DNA from: G963677085 sp963677085 | GTDB taxonomy: Bacteria; Planctomycetota; Planctomycetia; Pirellulales; Thermoguttaceae | NCBI GenBank assembly: GCA_963677085.2 | Contig: CAXXFH010000004.1 | Coordinates: 2,542,001-2,606,000, forward strand | Length of the DNA stretch: 64,000 nt | Reading direction: 5' to 3' | Shown: positions 50,923 through 59,868 of the stretch, piece by piece | How positions within the stretch are numbered: position 1 is the stretch's first letter | Layout: each line of letters starts with the position of its first letter | Translations under genes and position numbers: made by a program | Notes under the pieces: model-generated | Database searches by the model: none | The model's input: the letters and a program-made list of their open reading frames with translations, nothing else | What the model was told of the DNA's origin: nothing

Positions 50923-52641
50923 ATGGCTGCAAAGAAGCGTCTGGAATGGACGGAAATCCTTATCCGCCAAGGTGTTGTTAGCCCCGAGCAGCTAGCCGAA
51001 GCCGTCCAAATGGCCGACGAATCGGGCATGCAGGTGGTCGATTCGCTCAGTCGTCTGGGGTATGCCTCCGGCGAAGACGTGATGCGGGCCTTGGCCGAGC
51101 AGCACAACTGCGACTACGTGAACCTCAGCGAAGTGGTCATTCCCCCGTCGATCGTGGAAATGGTCCCCGAGTCGGTTGCCCGAGAAAACGCGGTGCTGCC
51201 GCTGGCCGAGGTCGACGGCAAGCTCAAGGTGATCGTCAGCAACCCGACCGACTACGAAACAATCGACAAGCTCGTCTTTATCCTCAACAAACAGGTCGAA
51301 ATCGCCCTGGCCCCGCGGGATACCATCCTCGAAGCGATCAACCGCTACTACGGCCAGACGGTCGGCGAAAGTGCCGACTCAATGCTCCAGGAATTTACCG
51401 ACACGGCGATCGACTTCACCGAGACCGAAGAAGAGGCCCAGGCCGGTGGCGACGATATCGACGAAAGCAGTGCCCCCATCGTCCGGCTGGTCCATCTGAT
51501 TATCACCGAGGCCGTGCAGCTTCGGGCTTCGGATATCCACATCGAGCCGTTCGAGGATCGGATTCGTGTGCGGTACCGGATCGACGGGGTGCTTGTCGAG
51601 CGGGACAGCCCCCCCCGCCGGTTGCTGGGAGCCCTGCTATCGCGTATTAAAATCCTCTCGAAGCTCGACATTGCCGAACGCCGCCGTACCCAGGACGGGC
51701 GGATCAAAGTAACCGTGGGCGAGAAGGAACTCGACCTTCGAGTGAGTGTGATTCCCACGAGCCACGGCCAGTCGGTCGTGATGCGGATTCTCGACAAGGA
51801 CAGCATCAAGGTGGGGCTGCGGCAGTTGGGGTTCTCCGAGGAGGACTTCCGCAGGTTCGATAACCTCATCAAGCGTCCCAACGGAATTATCCTGGTTACC
51901 GGGCCAACCGGATCGGGGAAAACGACATCGCTATATGCCGCGCTGAACGATCTGAATACGCCGGATCGGAAGATCATTACGGCAGAAGATCCCGTGGAGT
52001 ATTATCTGCCAGGAATTAACCAGGTAGAGATTCGGCACGACATCGGGTTGGATTTCGCCCGGGTGATCCGTGCCATGTTGCGCCAGGCTCCCAACATCAT
52101 TCTCGTGGGAGAAATGCGAGACCTGGAGACGGCCCAAATGGGAATTCAGGCTTCCCTGACTGGACACTTGGTTTTCAGTACGCTACATACGAACGATGCG
52201 CCCAGTGCTGTTACACGTTTGATCGACATGGGAGTTCCCTCCTATCTGGTGGCAAGTAGCGTGGTTGCGATTATGGCTCAGCGCCTGGTACGCGTAATCT
52301 GCCAGAAATGCAAACAGCCGTTTGCCCCCAGTCAGACAGCGCTGGAGGCCGCTGGCATTACTCCGGAGATGGCAGCCAATGCCACCTTTATGAAGGGTGT
52401 TGGTTGTGCTAGTTGCAATGGCGGTGGATACCGCGGACGGCTTGGAATCTTTGAATTGTTGTTGTTGTCGCCCAAGGTTCGTGAGCTGACGTTCAACGAG
52501 GCGCCGACCACGCAGCTCCGGCGAACGGCCATGAATGAAGGGATGCGAACGCTTTATTGGGACGGAATCGACAAGGTGCTCCGTGGGGTCACGACGTTGG
52601 ATGAAATCTTCCGAGTGGCCAAGCGAATGGAGGACGAATAG
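50923..52641 (+). CDS. gspE: Type IV pilus/type II secretion assembly ATPase 1
   Basis: 572 residues. An N-terminal MshEN/GspE-N domain (about 1-150) leads to the hexameric ATPase core with Walker A GPTGSGKTTSLYA near residue 326, the Asp box 'DRKIITAEDPVEYYLPGINQVEI', Walker B 'IILVGEMRDLETAQ' and the His box 'TGHLVFSTLHTNDAPSAVTRL'. The four-cysteine zinc element (CQKC...CASC) is intact. It powers filament growth in the inner-membrane platform together with GspF/PilC. It is the first of three AAA-type ATPases in a row (with pilT and a second gspE). GGAGC precedes the ATG. Confidence 0.94.
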   Translation: MAAKKRLEWTEILIRQGVVSPEQLAEAVQMADESGMQVVDSLSRLGYASGEDVMRALAEQHNCDYVNLSEVVIPPSIVEMVPESVARENAVLPLAEVDGKLKVIVSNPTDYETIDKLVFILNKQVEIALAPRDTILEAINRYYGQTVGESADSMLQEFTDTAIDFTETEEEAQAGGDDIDESSAPIVRLVHLIITEAVQLRASDIHIEPFEDRIRVRYRIDGVLVERDSPPRRLLGALLSRIKILSKLDIAERRRTQDGRIKVTVGEKELDLRVSVIPTSHGQSVVMRILDKDSIKVGLRQLGFSEEDFRRFDNLIKRPNGIILVTGPTGSGKTTSLYAALNDLNTPDRKIITAEDPVEYYLPGINQVEIRHDIGLDFARVIRAMLRQAPNIILVGEMRDLETAQMGIQASLTGHLVFSTLHTNDAPSAVTRLIDMGVPSYLVASSVVAIMAQRLVRVICQKCKQPFAPSQTALEAAGITPEMAANATFMKGVGCASCNGGGYRGRLGIFELLLLSPKVRELTFNEAPTTQLRRTAMNEGMRTLYWDGIDKVLRGVTTLDEIFRVAKRMEDE

Positions 52642-53162
52642 TCCTGCGGATGTATATGGCTTCCCTTCGTAAGAGTGTAAGATCCCGTCCCGTCGGTCGA
52701 CTAAAATTGATTGCATCCCCAGTGGCCCTCACTAAGGGTGGTTCGGTATAGCAACAATGGCGGCCAGTAAGAGTGCTTGTGAGGTGGCGGTTGTTTCGGG
52801 GGGCATATTTTCCTACAGAGGCTTCACGCCCGATGGGGATGCGGCCCAGGCATCCGGCGCTTTGCCTGCCGGTATTATGCCAATTTACTTGAGGTTTTTG
52901 GGAATAAGCGAATAATCCTAGCGTCGTGAGTTCAGAGAGGGGATCCCCTCGGCGTGTGCGGTGCGGCTACTTTTCGTGTCCGTCATTCGGGACGCACCGA
53001 CAGCCACCCAGTGGGGCCGGTATAGGGCAACGGCTCGACGACGTCGCGGAACAGATTTCTCTGCAAGCATAGATTCTCGAGCAATATGCCACGGACGATC
53101 TTGGGCGATTGGCTTCGCCCGTTCGGCCGGGGCACCCTGTACACGCGCAAGAAGAGGCACGT
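52642..53162. other. Intergenic region between gspE and pilT
   Basis: 521 bp. It includes a perfect 14-bp palindrome GAGGGGATCCCCTC at 52937-52950. The rest shows no repeat family and no gene. A GC-rich block near 52830-52880 could fold, but it matches no RNA family I know. It suggests pilT has its own promoter. Confidence 0.45.
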
Positions 53163-54299
53163 ATGGGCACAATTCTCATCGACAAGCTGCTCCAGACGGT
53201 GGTCAACCGTGGGGTCAGCGACTTGCATATCACGGTGGGCCAACCACCGGTTGTGCGGCTCGACGGGCGGATGATCAAACTAGAGACCAAGGTCCTCGAA
53301 CCCGAAGACACCGTCGCGCTGATGAAAAGCATCACGCCCGAGCGGTGCCAGCAGGAACTCCAAGAGGTCGGCGGTACCGACTTCGGCTTCGCCTTTGGCG
53401 ACATGTCCCGTTTCCGTGTCTCCGTGTTCAAGCAACGCGGCAACGTGGCCATGGTACTGCGTCAAATCCCCAACAAGCTGCTCAATTTCGAGCAACTGGG
53501 GACTCCGCCGGTACTGAAGGACCTGATCATGCGTCCCCGGGGGATGATCCTGGTGACCGGGCCAACCGGTTCCGGAAAATCGACCACGCTGGCGGCGATG
53601 ATCGACTACCTCAACGACACGGTCGACCATCACATCATCACGATTGAAGACCCGGTCGAGTTCTATCACACGCATAAGAGATCGACGGTCAACCAGCGGG
53701 AAATCGGCGTCGACGTTCCCAGTTTTGCCGAGGCCATTCGCCGCGCCTTGCGGCAGGACCCCGACGTGATCCTCGTCGGCGAAATGCGCGACTTGGAAAC
53801 CATCGAAACGGCCATTACCGCGGCCGAGACGGGCCACATCGTGTTCGGCACCCTTCATACCACGGGGGCCCAGGGAACCGTCAACCGAATCATCGACGTT
53901 TTCCCCACCAACCAGCAAGAGCAAATCCGGACGCAGCTCTCCACGGCCATTATTGGCGTGCTTTCCCAAGCCCTGTTGCCCAAAATCGGTGGTGGCCGGG
54001 TGGCAGCCTACGAAATGCTCGTGGTTACGCCCGCGATCGGTAACCTGATCCGCGAAAACAAAACCTTCCGCATCACCTCGTCGATCCAGACCGGCCAGAA
54101 GCTCGGTATGCAACTGTTGGACGACAACATGTTCCATCTCTGGAGAGAGGGCAAGGTCGAGAAGCGAGAGGTTCTTCTGCGGGCCAACGAGCCGGAAAGC
54201 CTGGCGATGAAAATCTACCAGGCCGAACGGGGCCTGCTTGAGGAAGAAGAGGCAGCGGCGGCCGCCGCCGCGGGACGGCGACCGGCGAAGACAAAATAG
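53163..54299 (+). CDS. pilT: Twitching motility retraction ATPase
   Basis: 378 residues from ATG 53163 (MGTILIDKLLQTVVNRGVSDLH). The PilT core: 'SDLHITVGQPPVVRLDGRM', Walker A GPTGSGKSTTLAAM near 131, the Asp box 'DHHIITIEDPVEFYHTHKRSTVNQREIG', 'PDVILVGEMRDLETIETAITAAETGH' and the His box 'FGTLHTTGAQGTVNRIIDVFP', which is PilT-type rather than PilB-type. It lacks the zinc element. It disassembles the pilus, so the filament may be retractable, which argues for true type IV pili rather than a pure secretion system. The C-terminus has an Ala run (AAAAAAAG) before the last basic residues. Confidence 0.95.
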   Translation: MGTILIDKLLQTVVNRGVSDLHITVGQPPVVRLDGRMIKLETKVLEPEDTVALMKSITPERCQQELQEVGGTDFGFAFGDMSRFRVSVFKQRGNVAMVLRQIPNKLLNFEQLGTPPVLKDLIMRPRGMILVTGPTGSGKSTTLAAMIDYLNDTVDHHIITIEDPVEFYHTHKRSTVNQREIGVDVPSFAEAIRRALRQDPDVILVGEMRDLETIETAITAAETGHIVFGTLHTTGAQGTVNRIIDVFPTNQQEQIRTQLSTAIIGVLSQALLPKIGGGRVAAYEMLVVTPAIGNLIRENKTFRITSSIQTGQKLGMQLLDDNMFHLWREGKVEKREVLLRANEPESLAMKIYQAERGLLEEEEAAAAAAAGRRPAKTK

Positions 54300-54377
54300 C
54301 CAGCGACACACCAAGCCAAAGCACAAGCCCCGTCACGGCGACGAGCCAAACAACGGCGACGAGAGGGAGTAGCGAGT

Positions 54378-56096
54378 ATGGCAATCCGGCGGATCGGACA
54401 AATCCTGGTCGACCTGGGGTTCATCAGCGAGGAGCAGTTGGAAATGCTGCTGGACGAGCAGCAACAACGCCCCGGCGAACTACTGGGCCAGATCGCCATG
54501 AGCATCGGCCTGATCAGCGACGAGCAGCTCGCGCAGGCGCTGGCCGAGCAGATGAACATGCAGGTGATCAACCTGGCCGACGTGGTCATCGCGCCCGAGG
54601 TCTTAGGCCACATCACCGAGCCGATGGCCCAGCTCTATCGCATCATCCCCATCAGCTTCAAAGACGAGGTGCTGACGATCGCCATGTGCGATCCGCAGAA
54701 GCTTTCGGTGGTCGACGAATTGCGGAGCTTTCTCGGCTACGAGGTCCGTGCCGTGGTGGCCACCGAGCGCGACCTGCTGAAGGCCCTCGAGCGTTACTAC
54801 GCCGTGGGCGGCGAGAGCGTGGAAACGCTGATCGCCGACATGGAGCAGGACGCCGAACTGGCCGAAGCGGTCAAACAGCTCGAAGCGACTTCCGCGCTAG
54901 ACCTAACCAGCGTCGAGGCCTTGGCCGAAAGCGCGCCGGTGCGCAAGCTGTTGAACATGGTCCTCTTGATGGCCATTAAGGACCACGCCAGCGACTTGCA
55001 CTTCGAGCCGTTCGAGAACGAGTTCAAGATCCGCATCCGGGCCGACGGCGTGTTGTACGAAATGGTCCCGCCGCCGCGACACTTGGCCTTCGCCATTACC
55101 ACCCGCATCAAGGTGATGGCCGATTTGGACATCGCCGAACGTCGGCTGCCGCAGGACGGCCGCATTCGCTTGACCGTCGGCGGCCACCCGGTCGACTTGC
55201 GCGTGAGTGTGTTGCCCACCATGTTCGGCGAGAGCGTGGTCATGCGAGTGCTCGACCGCTCGGTGGTGATGCTCGACCTGGAAGCGGTGGGCATGCCCAA
55301 GACCGTCTTGGTCAGCTTCCGCGAAGCGATCCGCAAACCCAACGGAATCGTGCTGGTCACCGGGCCGACCGGCTCGGGCAAAACGACCACGCTCTACGGG
55401 GCGCTCAACGAATTGAACGAAGTGTCTGACAAGCTCATCACCACCGAGGACCCGGTGGAGTACGACATCGACGGCATCGTGCAGATGCCGATCGACGCTT
55501 CGATTGGCAATACCTTCGCTCAGTGCTTGCGTTCCATTTTGCGGCAAGACCCCGACAAAATCCTGGTCGGCGAAATCCGCGACCTGGAAACGGCCGAAAT
55601 CGCCGTGCAGGCCTCCCTGACCGGGCACATGGTGTTTAGCACCTTGCACACCAACGACGCCCCCAGCACGATCACCCGACTGCGCGACATGGGCGTGCCG
55701 CCGTTCCTGCTCACGGCCACCTTGGAAGCCATCTTGGCGCAGCGGTTGGTACGGCGGATCTGCAAAGACTGCCGCGAGCCGACCATGCCTAGCACCGACT
55801 TGCTGGCCCAACTGGACCTCACGCCCGACGACGTACTCGACCGGAAGTTCTACCGAGGGCGCGGTTGTGCTACCTGCAATAACACGGGCTTCAAGGGACG
55901 CACCGGGTTGTTCGAGTATCTGGTCCTCAACGACCAGATTCGAGACATGATCAACGAAGGAGCCTCGACCGAGCGGCTCCGCGACGCCGCCTTGCAGTCC
56001 AACATGTACCCGCTACGCGAGTCGGGCCTGGAAAAGGCCTATAGTGGCGTCACCACGATTGAAGAAATCATCCGAGAAACTGTTAGCGATGTGTAG
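54378..56096 (+). CDS. gspE: Type IV pilus/type II secretion assembly ATPase 2
   Basis: 572 residues, by chance the same length as ATPase 1 and clearly paralogous. MshEN domain ('ILVDLGFISEEQLEMLLDEQQQRPGE', 'IGLISDEQLAQALAEQM'), Walker A GPTGSGKTTTLYG near residue 328, 'DKLITTEDPVEYDIDGIVQMP', 'ILVGEIRDLETAEIAVQASLTGHMVFSTLHTNDAPSTITRL' and the cysteine pairs CKDC...CATC. GGGAG lies before the ATG. It is 78 bp after pilT and is followed, after a heptamer array, by gspF. Two assembly ATPases in one locus suggest two filament modes (pilus and pseudopilus) sharing one platform, or different pilins. Confidence 0.94.
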   Translation: MAIRRIGQILVDLGFISEEQLEMLLDEQQQRPGELLGQIAMSIGLISDEQLAQALAEQMNMQVINLADVVIAPEVLGHITEPMAQLYRIIPISFKDEVLTIAMCDPQKLSVVDELRSFLGYEVRAVVATERDLLKALERYYAVGGESVETLIADMEQDAELAEAVKQLEATSALDLTSVEALAESAPVRKLLNMVLLMAIKDHASDLHFEPFENEFKIRIRADGVLYEMVPPPRHLAFAITTRIKVMADLDIAERRLPQDGRIRLTVGGHPVDLRVSVLPTMFGESVVMRVLDRSVVMLDLEAVGMPKTVLVSFREAIRKPNGIVLVTGPTGSGKTTTLYGALNELNEVSDKLITTEDPVEYDIDGIVQMPIDASIGNTFAQCLRSILRQDPDKILVGEIRDLETAEIAVQASLTGHMVFSTLHTNDAPSTITRLRDMGVPPFLLTATLEAILAQRLVRRICKDCREPTMPSTDLLAQLDLTPDDVLDRKFYRGRGCATCNNTGFKGRTGLFEYLVLNDQIRDMINEGASTERLRDAALQSNMYPLRESGLEKAYSGVTTIEEIIRETVSDV

Positions 56097-56104
56097 GTGG
56101 GGAA

Positions 56105-56161
56105 GAGAGTTGGGAGTTGGGAGTGAGGGGTTGGAAGTTGGGAGTTTGAAAGTTGGGGAGT
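56105..56161. repeat. Heptamer array after gspE2
   Basis: GAGAGTT, GGGAGTT, GGGAGTG, AGGGGTT, GGAAGTT, GGGAGTT and more; it begins 8 bp after the stop codon. Confidence 0.75.
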
Positions 56162-56175
56162 GGACCGTCGAGGCT

Positions 56176-56193
56176 TGGTCGCTTTAGCGACCA
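56176..56193. repeat. GGTCGCT-family dyad
   Basis: TGGTCGCT-tt-AGCGACCA, a perfect 8-bp stem between gspE2 and gspF. It almost repeats at 57659 just after gspF. Confidence 0.65.
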
Positions 56194-56282
56194 TGAGCGT
56201 CGCACAGTCCCGGATCATCCGGGCCAAAATCGGTAGTCGAATTTAGGGCGCTACAGCGACCGTTGGATACAGGAGTCGAGCC

Positions 56283-57611
56283 ATGCCGACCTATCAGTTC
56301 GAGGCGATGGACGCTACCGGACAGGAGATCAAAGACGTCGTCGAGGCTGCCAGCGAGGATGAAGCGCAGCAGACGATACGCCAGATGGGCTACTTCGTTA
56401 CGAAGATCTCCGTACAGAAGTCGCGCAAAGCGCCCGCTGGCAAACAGTCTCAGAAAAAGAAGGGCAAAACCTTCGCCCTTGGTGGGGTCAAAACCAAGGT
56501 TCTCACCACCTTCACCCGGCAGTTGTCTATCCTGCAAGACGCCGGCCTGCCGATCCTCCGCAGTCTGAAAATTCTCGAGGGCCAGTCCAAACCGGGGGCC
56601 CTGAAAAACGCCCTGATCGACACGTGCGACGAAATCGAAGGCGGGGCCACCCTCTCCGAGGCCATGTCGAAGAGCCCCAAAGCCTTCAACCGCCTCTATG
56701 TCAACATGATCCGGGCGGGTGAGGCCGGCGGTGCCTTGGAAGTTATCCTCAAGCGGTTGGCCGAGTTCCAGGAACGGGCCGAATCGCTCAAACGCAAGGT
56801 CAAAGGCGCCCTGATCTACCCGATCACCATCGTGACCTTCGCCGCCGGCATTCTCGTCTTCATCATGTTGAAGATCGTGCCGCAGTTTATCAAAATCTTC
56901 GACGACTTCGAGGCCGACCTGCCGGTCATGACCCAAATGCTGGTCAATGTCTCCAACTGGATGGCCTCCTACTGGTATCTCATTCCCGGCATCCCGGTCA
57001 GCATCTGGCTGACGATCAAATTAATACGCAAATTCCATCACGGACGGATGGGATGGGATATGTTCATACTCAAAGTTCCCATTTTCGGCCAGTTGGTGGA
57101 AAAGAATATTGTTGCGCGGACAATGCGCACCTTGGGTACCCTGGTGGCCAGTGGTGTGCCTATTCTTGAAGCGCTACACATTACCAAGGAGACCTCCGGC
57201 AATGCCGTCTTCGAGGTGCTCTACCAGAAGGTCTACGACTCGATCCGCGAGGGCGAAACCATCGCTACCCCGCTGAGAGAATATTCGCGGCCCGGCTTCC
57301 ACCCCATGGCCTTGTTCTTCTGGTTCTTCTGGCCACCGGTGATCGGTGCCTTGTTGTATTTCACGAAAATGAACCAGCGCATTCTCGACGACATGGTTGT
57401 CAACATGGTCGACGTGGGCGAAGAAACGGGTGAACTCGATACCATGCTCTATAAGGTGGCCGACACCTACGACGAAGAAGTCGCCGTGTTGACCGAAAGC
57501 CTCATGAGCCTCATGGAACCGTTGTTGATCATCTGTCTCGGCGGCATGGTCGGCTTCATCGTGATCGCCCTGTTCATGCCGCTGATTAGTCTGATCCAAA
57601 AGCTGACGTAA
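56283..57611 (+). CDS. gspF: Inner-membrane platform protein GspF/PilC
   Basis: 442 residues with two T2SSF domains: 'FTRQLSILQDAGLPILRSLKILEG' with 'MIRAGEAGGALEVILKRLAEFQERAE' (about 75-200), then 'RTMRTLGTLVASGVPILEALHI' with 'MVDVGEETGELDTMLYKVADTYDEEV' (about 280-410). A lipid-facing segment of about 33 residues (337-370, PMALFFWFFWPPVIGALLYF) is inserted where typical GspF has only a short link before the MVxVGEE motif, adding a hydrophobic helix. It may be a planctomycete-specific form. It forms the platform on which the ATPases act. AGGAG precedes the ATG. Confidence 0.93.
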   Translation: MPTYQFEAMDATGQEIKDVVEAASEDEAQQTIRQMGYFVTKISVQKSRKAPAGKQSQKKKGKTFALGGVKTKVLTTFTRQLSILQDAGLPILRSLKILEGQSKPGALKNALIDTCDEIEGGATLSEAMSKSPKAFNRLYVNMIRAGEAGGALEVILKRLAEFQERAESLKRKVKGALIYPITIVTFAAGILVFIMLKIVPQFIKIFDDFEADLPVMTQMLVNVSNWMASYWYLIPGIPVSIWLTIKLIRKFHHGRMGWDMFILKVPIFGQLVEKNIVARTMRTLGTLVASGVPILEALHITKETSGNAVFEVLYQKVYDSIREGETIATPLREYSRPGFHPMALFFWFFWPPVIGALLYFTKMNQRILDDMVVNMVDVGEETGELDTMLYKVADTYDEEVAVLTESLMSLMEPLLIICLGGMVGFIVIALFMPLISLIQKLT

Positions 57612-57616
57612 CGGAG

Positions 57617-57655
57617 GGGGACGAGAGACGAGAGATCGGAGGCGAGGGGCGAGAG
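57617..57655. repeat. Heptamer array after gspF
   Basis: GACGAGA, GACGAGA, GATCGGA, GGCGAGG, GGCGAGA; starts six bases after the gspF stop codon. Confidence 0.65.
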
Positions 57656-57658
57656 GCT

Positions 57659-57676
57659 TGGTCGCTTCAGCGACCA
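57659..57676. repeat. GGTCGCT-family dyad
   Basis: TGGTCGCT-tc-AGCGACCA, perfect 8-bp stem, directly after the heptamer array. The order 'array then dyad' is the same as after gspE2. Confidence 0.65.
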
Positions 57677-57796
57677 TGAAACCGCGTCACACTCCGTCAC
57701 CAACCAAACAGAAATCCTGGGCCAGTAACCAAGAAGGAAATACTAATAGGGCAATCGGTTTCGTCATCCGGCCGCTCGGGGCCGAAAGGACGTGCC

Positions 57797-58636
57797 ATGA
57801 ACAATACGCAACAGGTCGAATGCGACCGCCGCCAGGCCTTCACTCTCGTGGAGCTACTGGTCGTGATCGCCATTCTCGGGATGCTGGCCGGGTTGACCTC
57901 TACCGCGGTGTATAGGGCCGTCGTCCGCTCCAAAATTCAAGTTATCTCCCTGGAGTTGACCCAACTCGACCAAGCAGCCGGCCAACTGGCCCAGCAACAC
58001 GGCCTGTACCCGCCCGACTTCACCGGTTCGCCGGCCGAAGTCGACCGCGCCGTGCAACGCTATCTGCAAAAGGTTTTCACCCAATACGACGCAACCAACT
58101 GGCGGGCCGACATGGCCGCCGCAGGCATCCAGGCAACCGATCCCGCGTCGGCCCTGCTGGTCTTCCTCGGCGGAATTCCCGAACCGGTCGGAGACCGAAT
58201 GGCCATCATGACCGGCTTCAGCACCAATCCGCGTAACCCGTTCGATACCAGCACCACCAGCCGCAGCAAGCCCTTGTTTTCCTTCGACCCGAAACACACC
58301 TTCTACGACCCGGCCACCGGCACGTTGCGTTACTGGCCTTCACACGCCGTGGGCGATCGCCAGCGCGGGCCGATCGTCTATTTCCGTGCCGAAGCGTCCG
58401 GCAGCTACGCCGGCAAGAGTTTCGACGGCGCTCGTCCGCTGGAAGACGTCGAACTGAGCACGCCCGCCCGCACCCGTTGGGCCAATCCCGACTCGTGCCA
58501 GATCCGCGCCTCGGGCTTCGATCTGACGCACGGCACCGGCGTGGCCTTCCCCACGGGCACCGACTACGACGACGCCCAATGGGACGATATCACCAACATC
58601 ACCAGTGGCACACTGGGAGACAAACACGATGACTGA
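57797..58636 (+). CDS. Pseudopilin, GspG/major-pilin-like
   Basis: 279 residues. The class III signal is RRQA|FTLVELLVVIAIL: a 14-residue leader, Ala in place of Gly at -1, Phe+1, Glu5, then a hydrophobic helix. The globular domain is much larger than in the usual GspG (about 145 residues) and has 'GLYPPDFTG' and 'GSPAEVDRAVQRYLQKVF'. It is probably a filament subunit cut by the prepilin peptidase PilD, which is not in the window. GAAAGGA lies before the ATG. Its TGA overlaps the next ATG (ATGACTGA), so the two are probably translationally coupled. Confidence 0.8.
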   Translation: MNNTQQVECDRRQAFTLVELLVVIAILGMLAGLTSTAVYRAVVRSKIQVISLELTQLDQAAGQLAQQHGLYPPDFTGSPAEVDRAVQRYLQKVFTQYDATNWRADMAAAGIQATDPASALLVFLGGIPEPVGDRMAIMTGFSTNPRNPFDTSTTSRSKPLFSFDPKHTFYDPATGTLRYWPSHAVGDRQRGPIVYFRAEASGSYAGKSFDGARPLEDVELSTPARTRWANPDSCQIRASGFDLTHGTGVAFPTGTDYDDAQWDDITNITSGTLGDKHDD

Positions 58637-59867
58637 GCGATTGATCCCACCCGCCATCGACGCAGCTTCTCTCCCCTCTCCCGTTTCGGGAGAGGGGCCG
58701 GGGGTGAGGGCCGATCGCGGAGAAACCTCCAGGTTTATCCTGGACAGCCGCCAAGTCGGAAGTCGGAAGTCGGAAGTCGGGCCGGGCAGTTCGGAGCCAC
58801 CCCGCCGCTCGCGGCTTCGCCCCGTCTTTCGCCCGTGCCCAAATCATAAATCCCAAATCGTAAATCCCAAGTCGTCTCGCCGCGGCTTCACCCTAATCGA
58901 ACTGTTGGTCACCGTAGTGGTCATCGCCCTGTTGGCCAGCATCATGCTCGGCGCGCTCAACTCGGCCCGCACCACGGCCCGGGAAGCCAAAACCAAATCG
59001 CTCATCGCCCGACTGCACGCGGTGATGATGGATAAGTACATGAGCTATCAGACACGGCGGGTGCCGATCAATACGAGCGGCTTAACCCGAACTCAAGCGG
59101 CGACACAACGTTTGAATGCCTTACGCGAGTTGATGCGGTTGGAAATGCCCGACCGGTGGAGCGACGTGTCAGCAACACCCGCCACGCCAACGGCGAACGG
59201 TGTAGCCACGGGGCTGGGAGGAACCATCCAGACTCCCGCTGTCACGTATTCCTATAACGCCGCCTTCTATGATGCCTACCAGCGAGTGCAGACCGATGCG
59301 AATCTCACGATCGACGACTTGGCGGCCAACGCGGCAGCGGAGTGTTTATATCTTATCGTGATGTCGATTCCCGACGCGGCCGACAAATTCCGCGGTGCTG
59401 ACGTTGGCGACATCGACGGCGACGGCCTGCTCGAATTCCACGACGGCTGGGACCAACCCATCCGCTTTATCCGGTGGCCGGCGGGGTATATCAATGTTCC
59501 CGGCAGCACAATATATACCGCCGACACGCTGCTGCAGAGTGATGAACTTAACGTAGCGGGAGACAACTTCCTGATGCCAGACCCGTTCGACCCGCAAGGT
59601 ATTGATCGTTTGATTTCTGCGTCGCCGGGTCAACGAAGTGGCTATGCGCTGTACCCACTGATTTACTCCGGCGGGGCAGACAAGGAATACGATGTGAATG
59701 TCGGCACCACTAGTGGCAATACGTACGCTTACAGCAATCCCCCAGATCCCTACGACGTCGACAGCAATAACAACATGATCGGCCAACCCGTCTCGCACCT
59801 TAACCCATCCAACGCTGGCGAGTACCATTTCGACAACATCACCAACCACAATATCGAGGCCCGGTAA
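58629..59867 (+). CDS. Pseudopilin with 86-residue repeat-derived leader
   Basis: 412 residues from ATG 58629, which overlaps the upstream stop codon and has GGGAG upstream. The class III cut site SRRG|FTLIELLVTVV is at residue 86: canonical Gly-1, Phe+1 and Glu5. The leader is made of translated repeats: the 42-bp palindrome gives 'SLPSPVSGEGPGVRA', four AAGTCGG heptamers give 'VGSRKSEVG', and AAATCCC-type heptamers give 'NHKSQIVNPKS'. The mature part (about 326 residues) starts with the pilin helix and continues as a large globular domain. No similar length is usual for minor pilins. All repeat units stay in frame. An alternative start downstream is not apparent. Confidence 0.75.
   Translation: MTERLIPPAIDAASLPSPVSGEGPGVRADRGETSRFILDSRQVGSRKSEVGPGSSEPPRRSRLRPVFRPCPNHKSQIVNPKSSRRGFTLIELLVTVVVIALLASIMLGALNSARTTAREAKTKSLIARLHAVMMDKYMSYQTRRVPINTSGLTRTQAATQRLNALRELMRLEMPDRWSDVSATPATPTANGVATGLGGTIQTPAVTYSYNAAFYDAYQRVQTDANLTIDDLAANAAAECLYLIVMSIPDAADKFRGADVGDIDGDGLLEFHDGWDQPIRFIRWPAGYINVPGSTIYTADTLLQSDELNVAGDNFLMPDPFDPQGIDRLISASPGQRSGYALYPLIYSGGADKEYDVNVGTTSGNTYAYSNPPDPYDVDSNNNMIGQPVSHLNPSNAGEYHFDNITNHNIEAR
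58671..58712. repeat. 42-bp palindromic element, copy 2
   Basis: Identical to 17798-17839. Here it is read on the + strand inside a different pseudopilin leader, in opposite sense to copy 1. Confidence 0.85.
58753..58780 (+). repeat. AAGTCGG heptamer array (4 perfect units)
   Basis: Four exact AAGTCGG units in tandem, translated as SRKSEVG-type sequence in a pseudopilin leader. Confidence 0.9.
58842..58873 (+). repeat. AAATCCC/AAATCAT heptamer array
   Basis: AAATCAT, AAATCCC, AAATCGT, AAATCCC, AAGTCGT-like units; translated as HKSQIVNPKS, ending just before the class III cut site at about 58886. Confidence 0.8.
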
Positions 59868-59868
59868 G

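Noticed and set aside
52820..52900. Possible riboswitch before pilT
   Set aside because: A GC-rich foldable block is present, but it does not match the cyclic-di-GMP or any other aptamer pattern I know.
58753..58873. CRISPR array
   Set aside because: The repeats are 7-nt tandem units without spacers and lie inside a coding frame; no cas genes are present.
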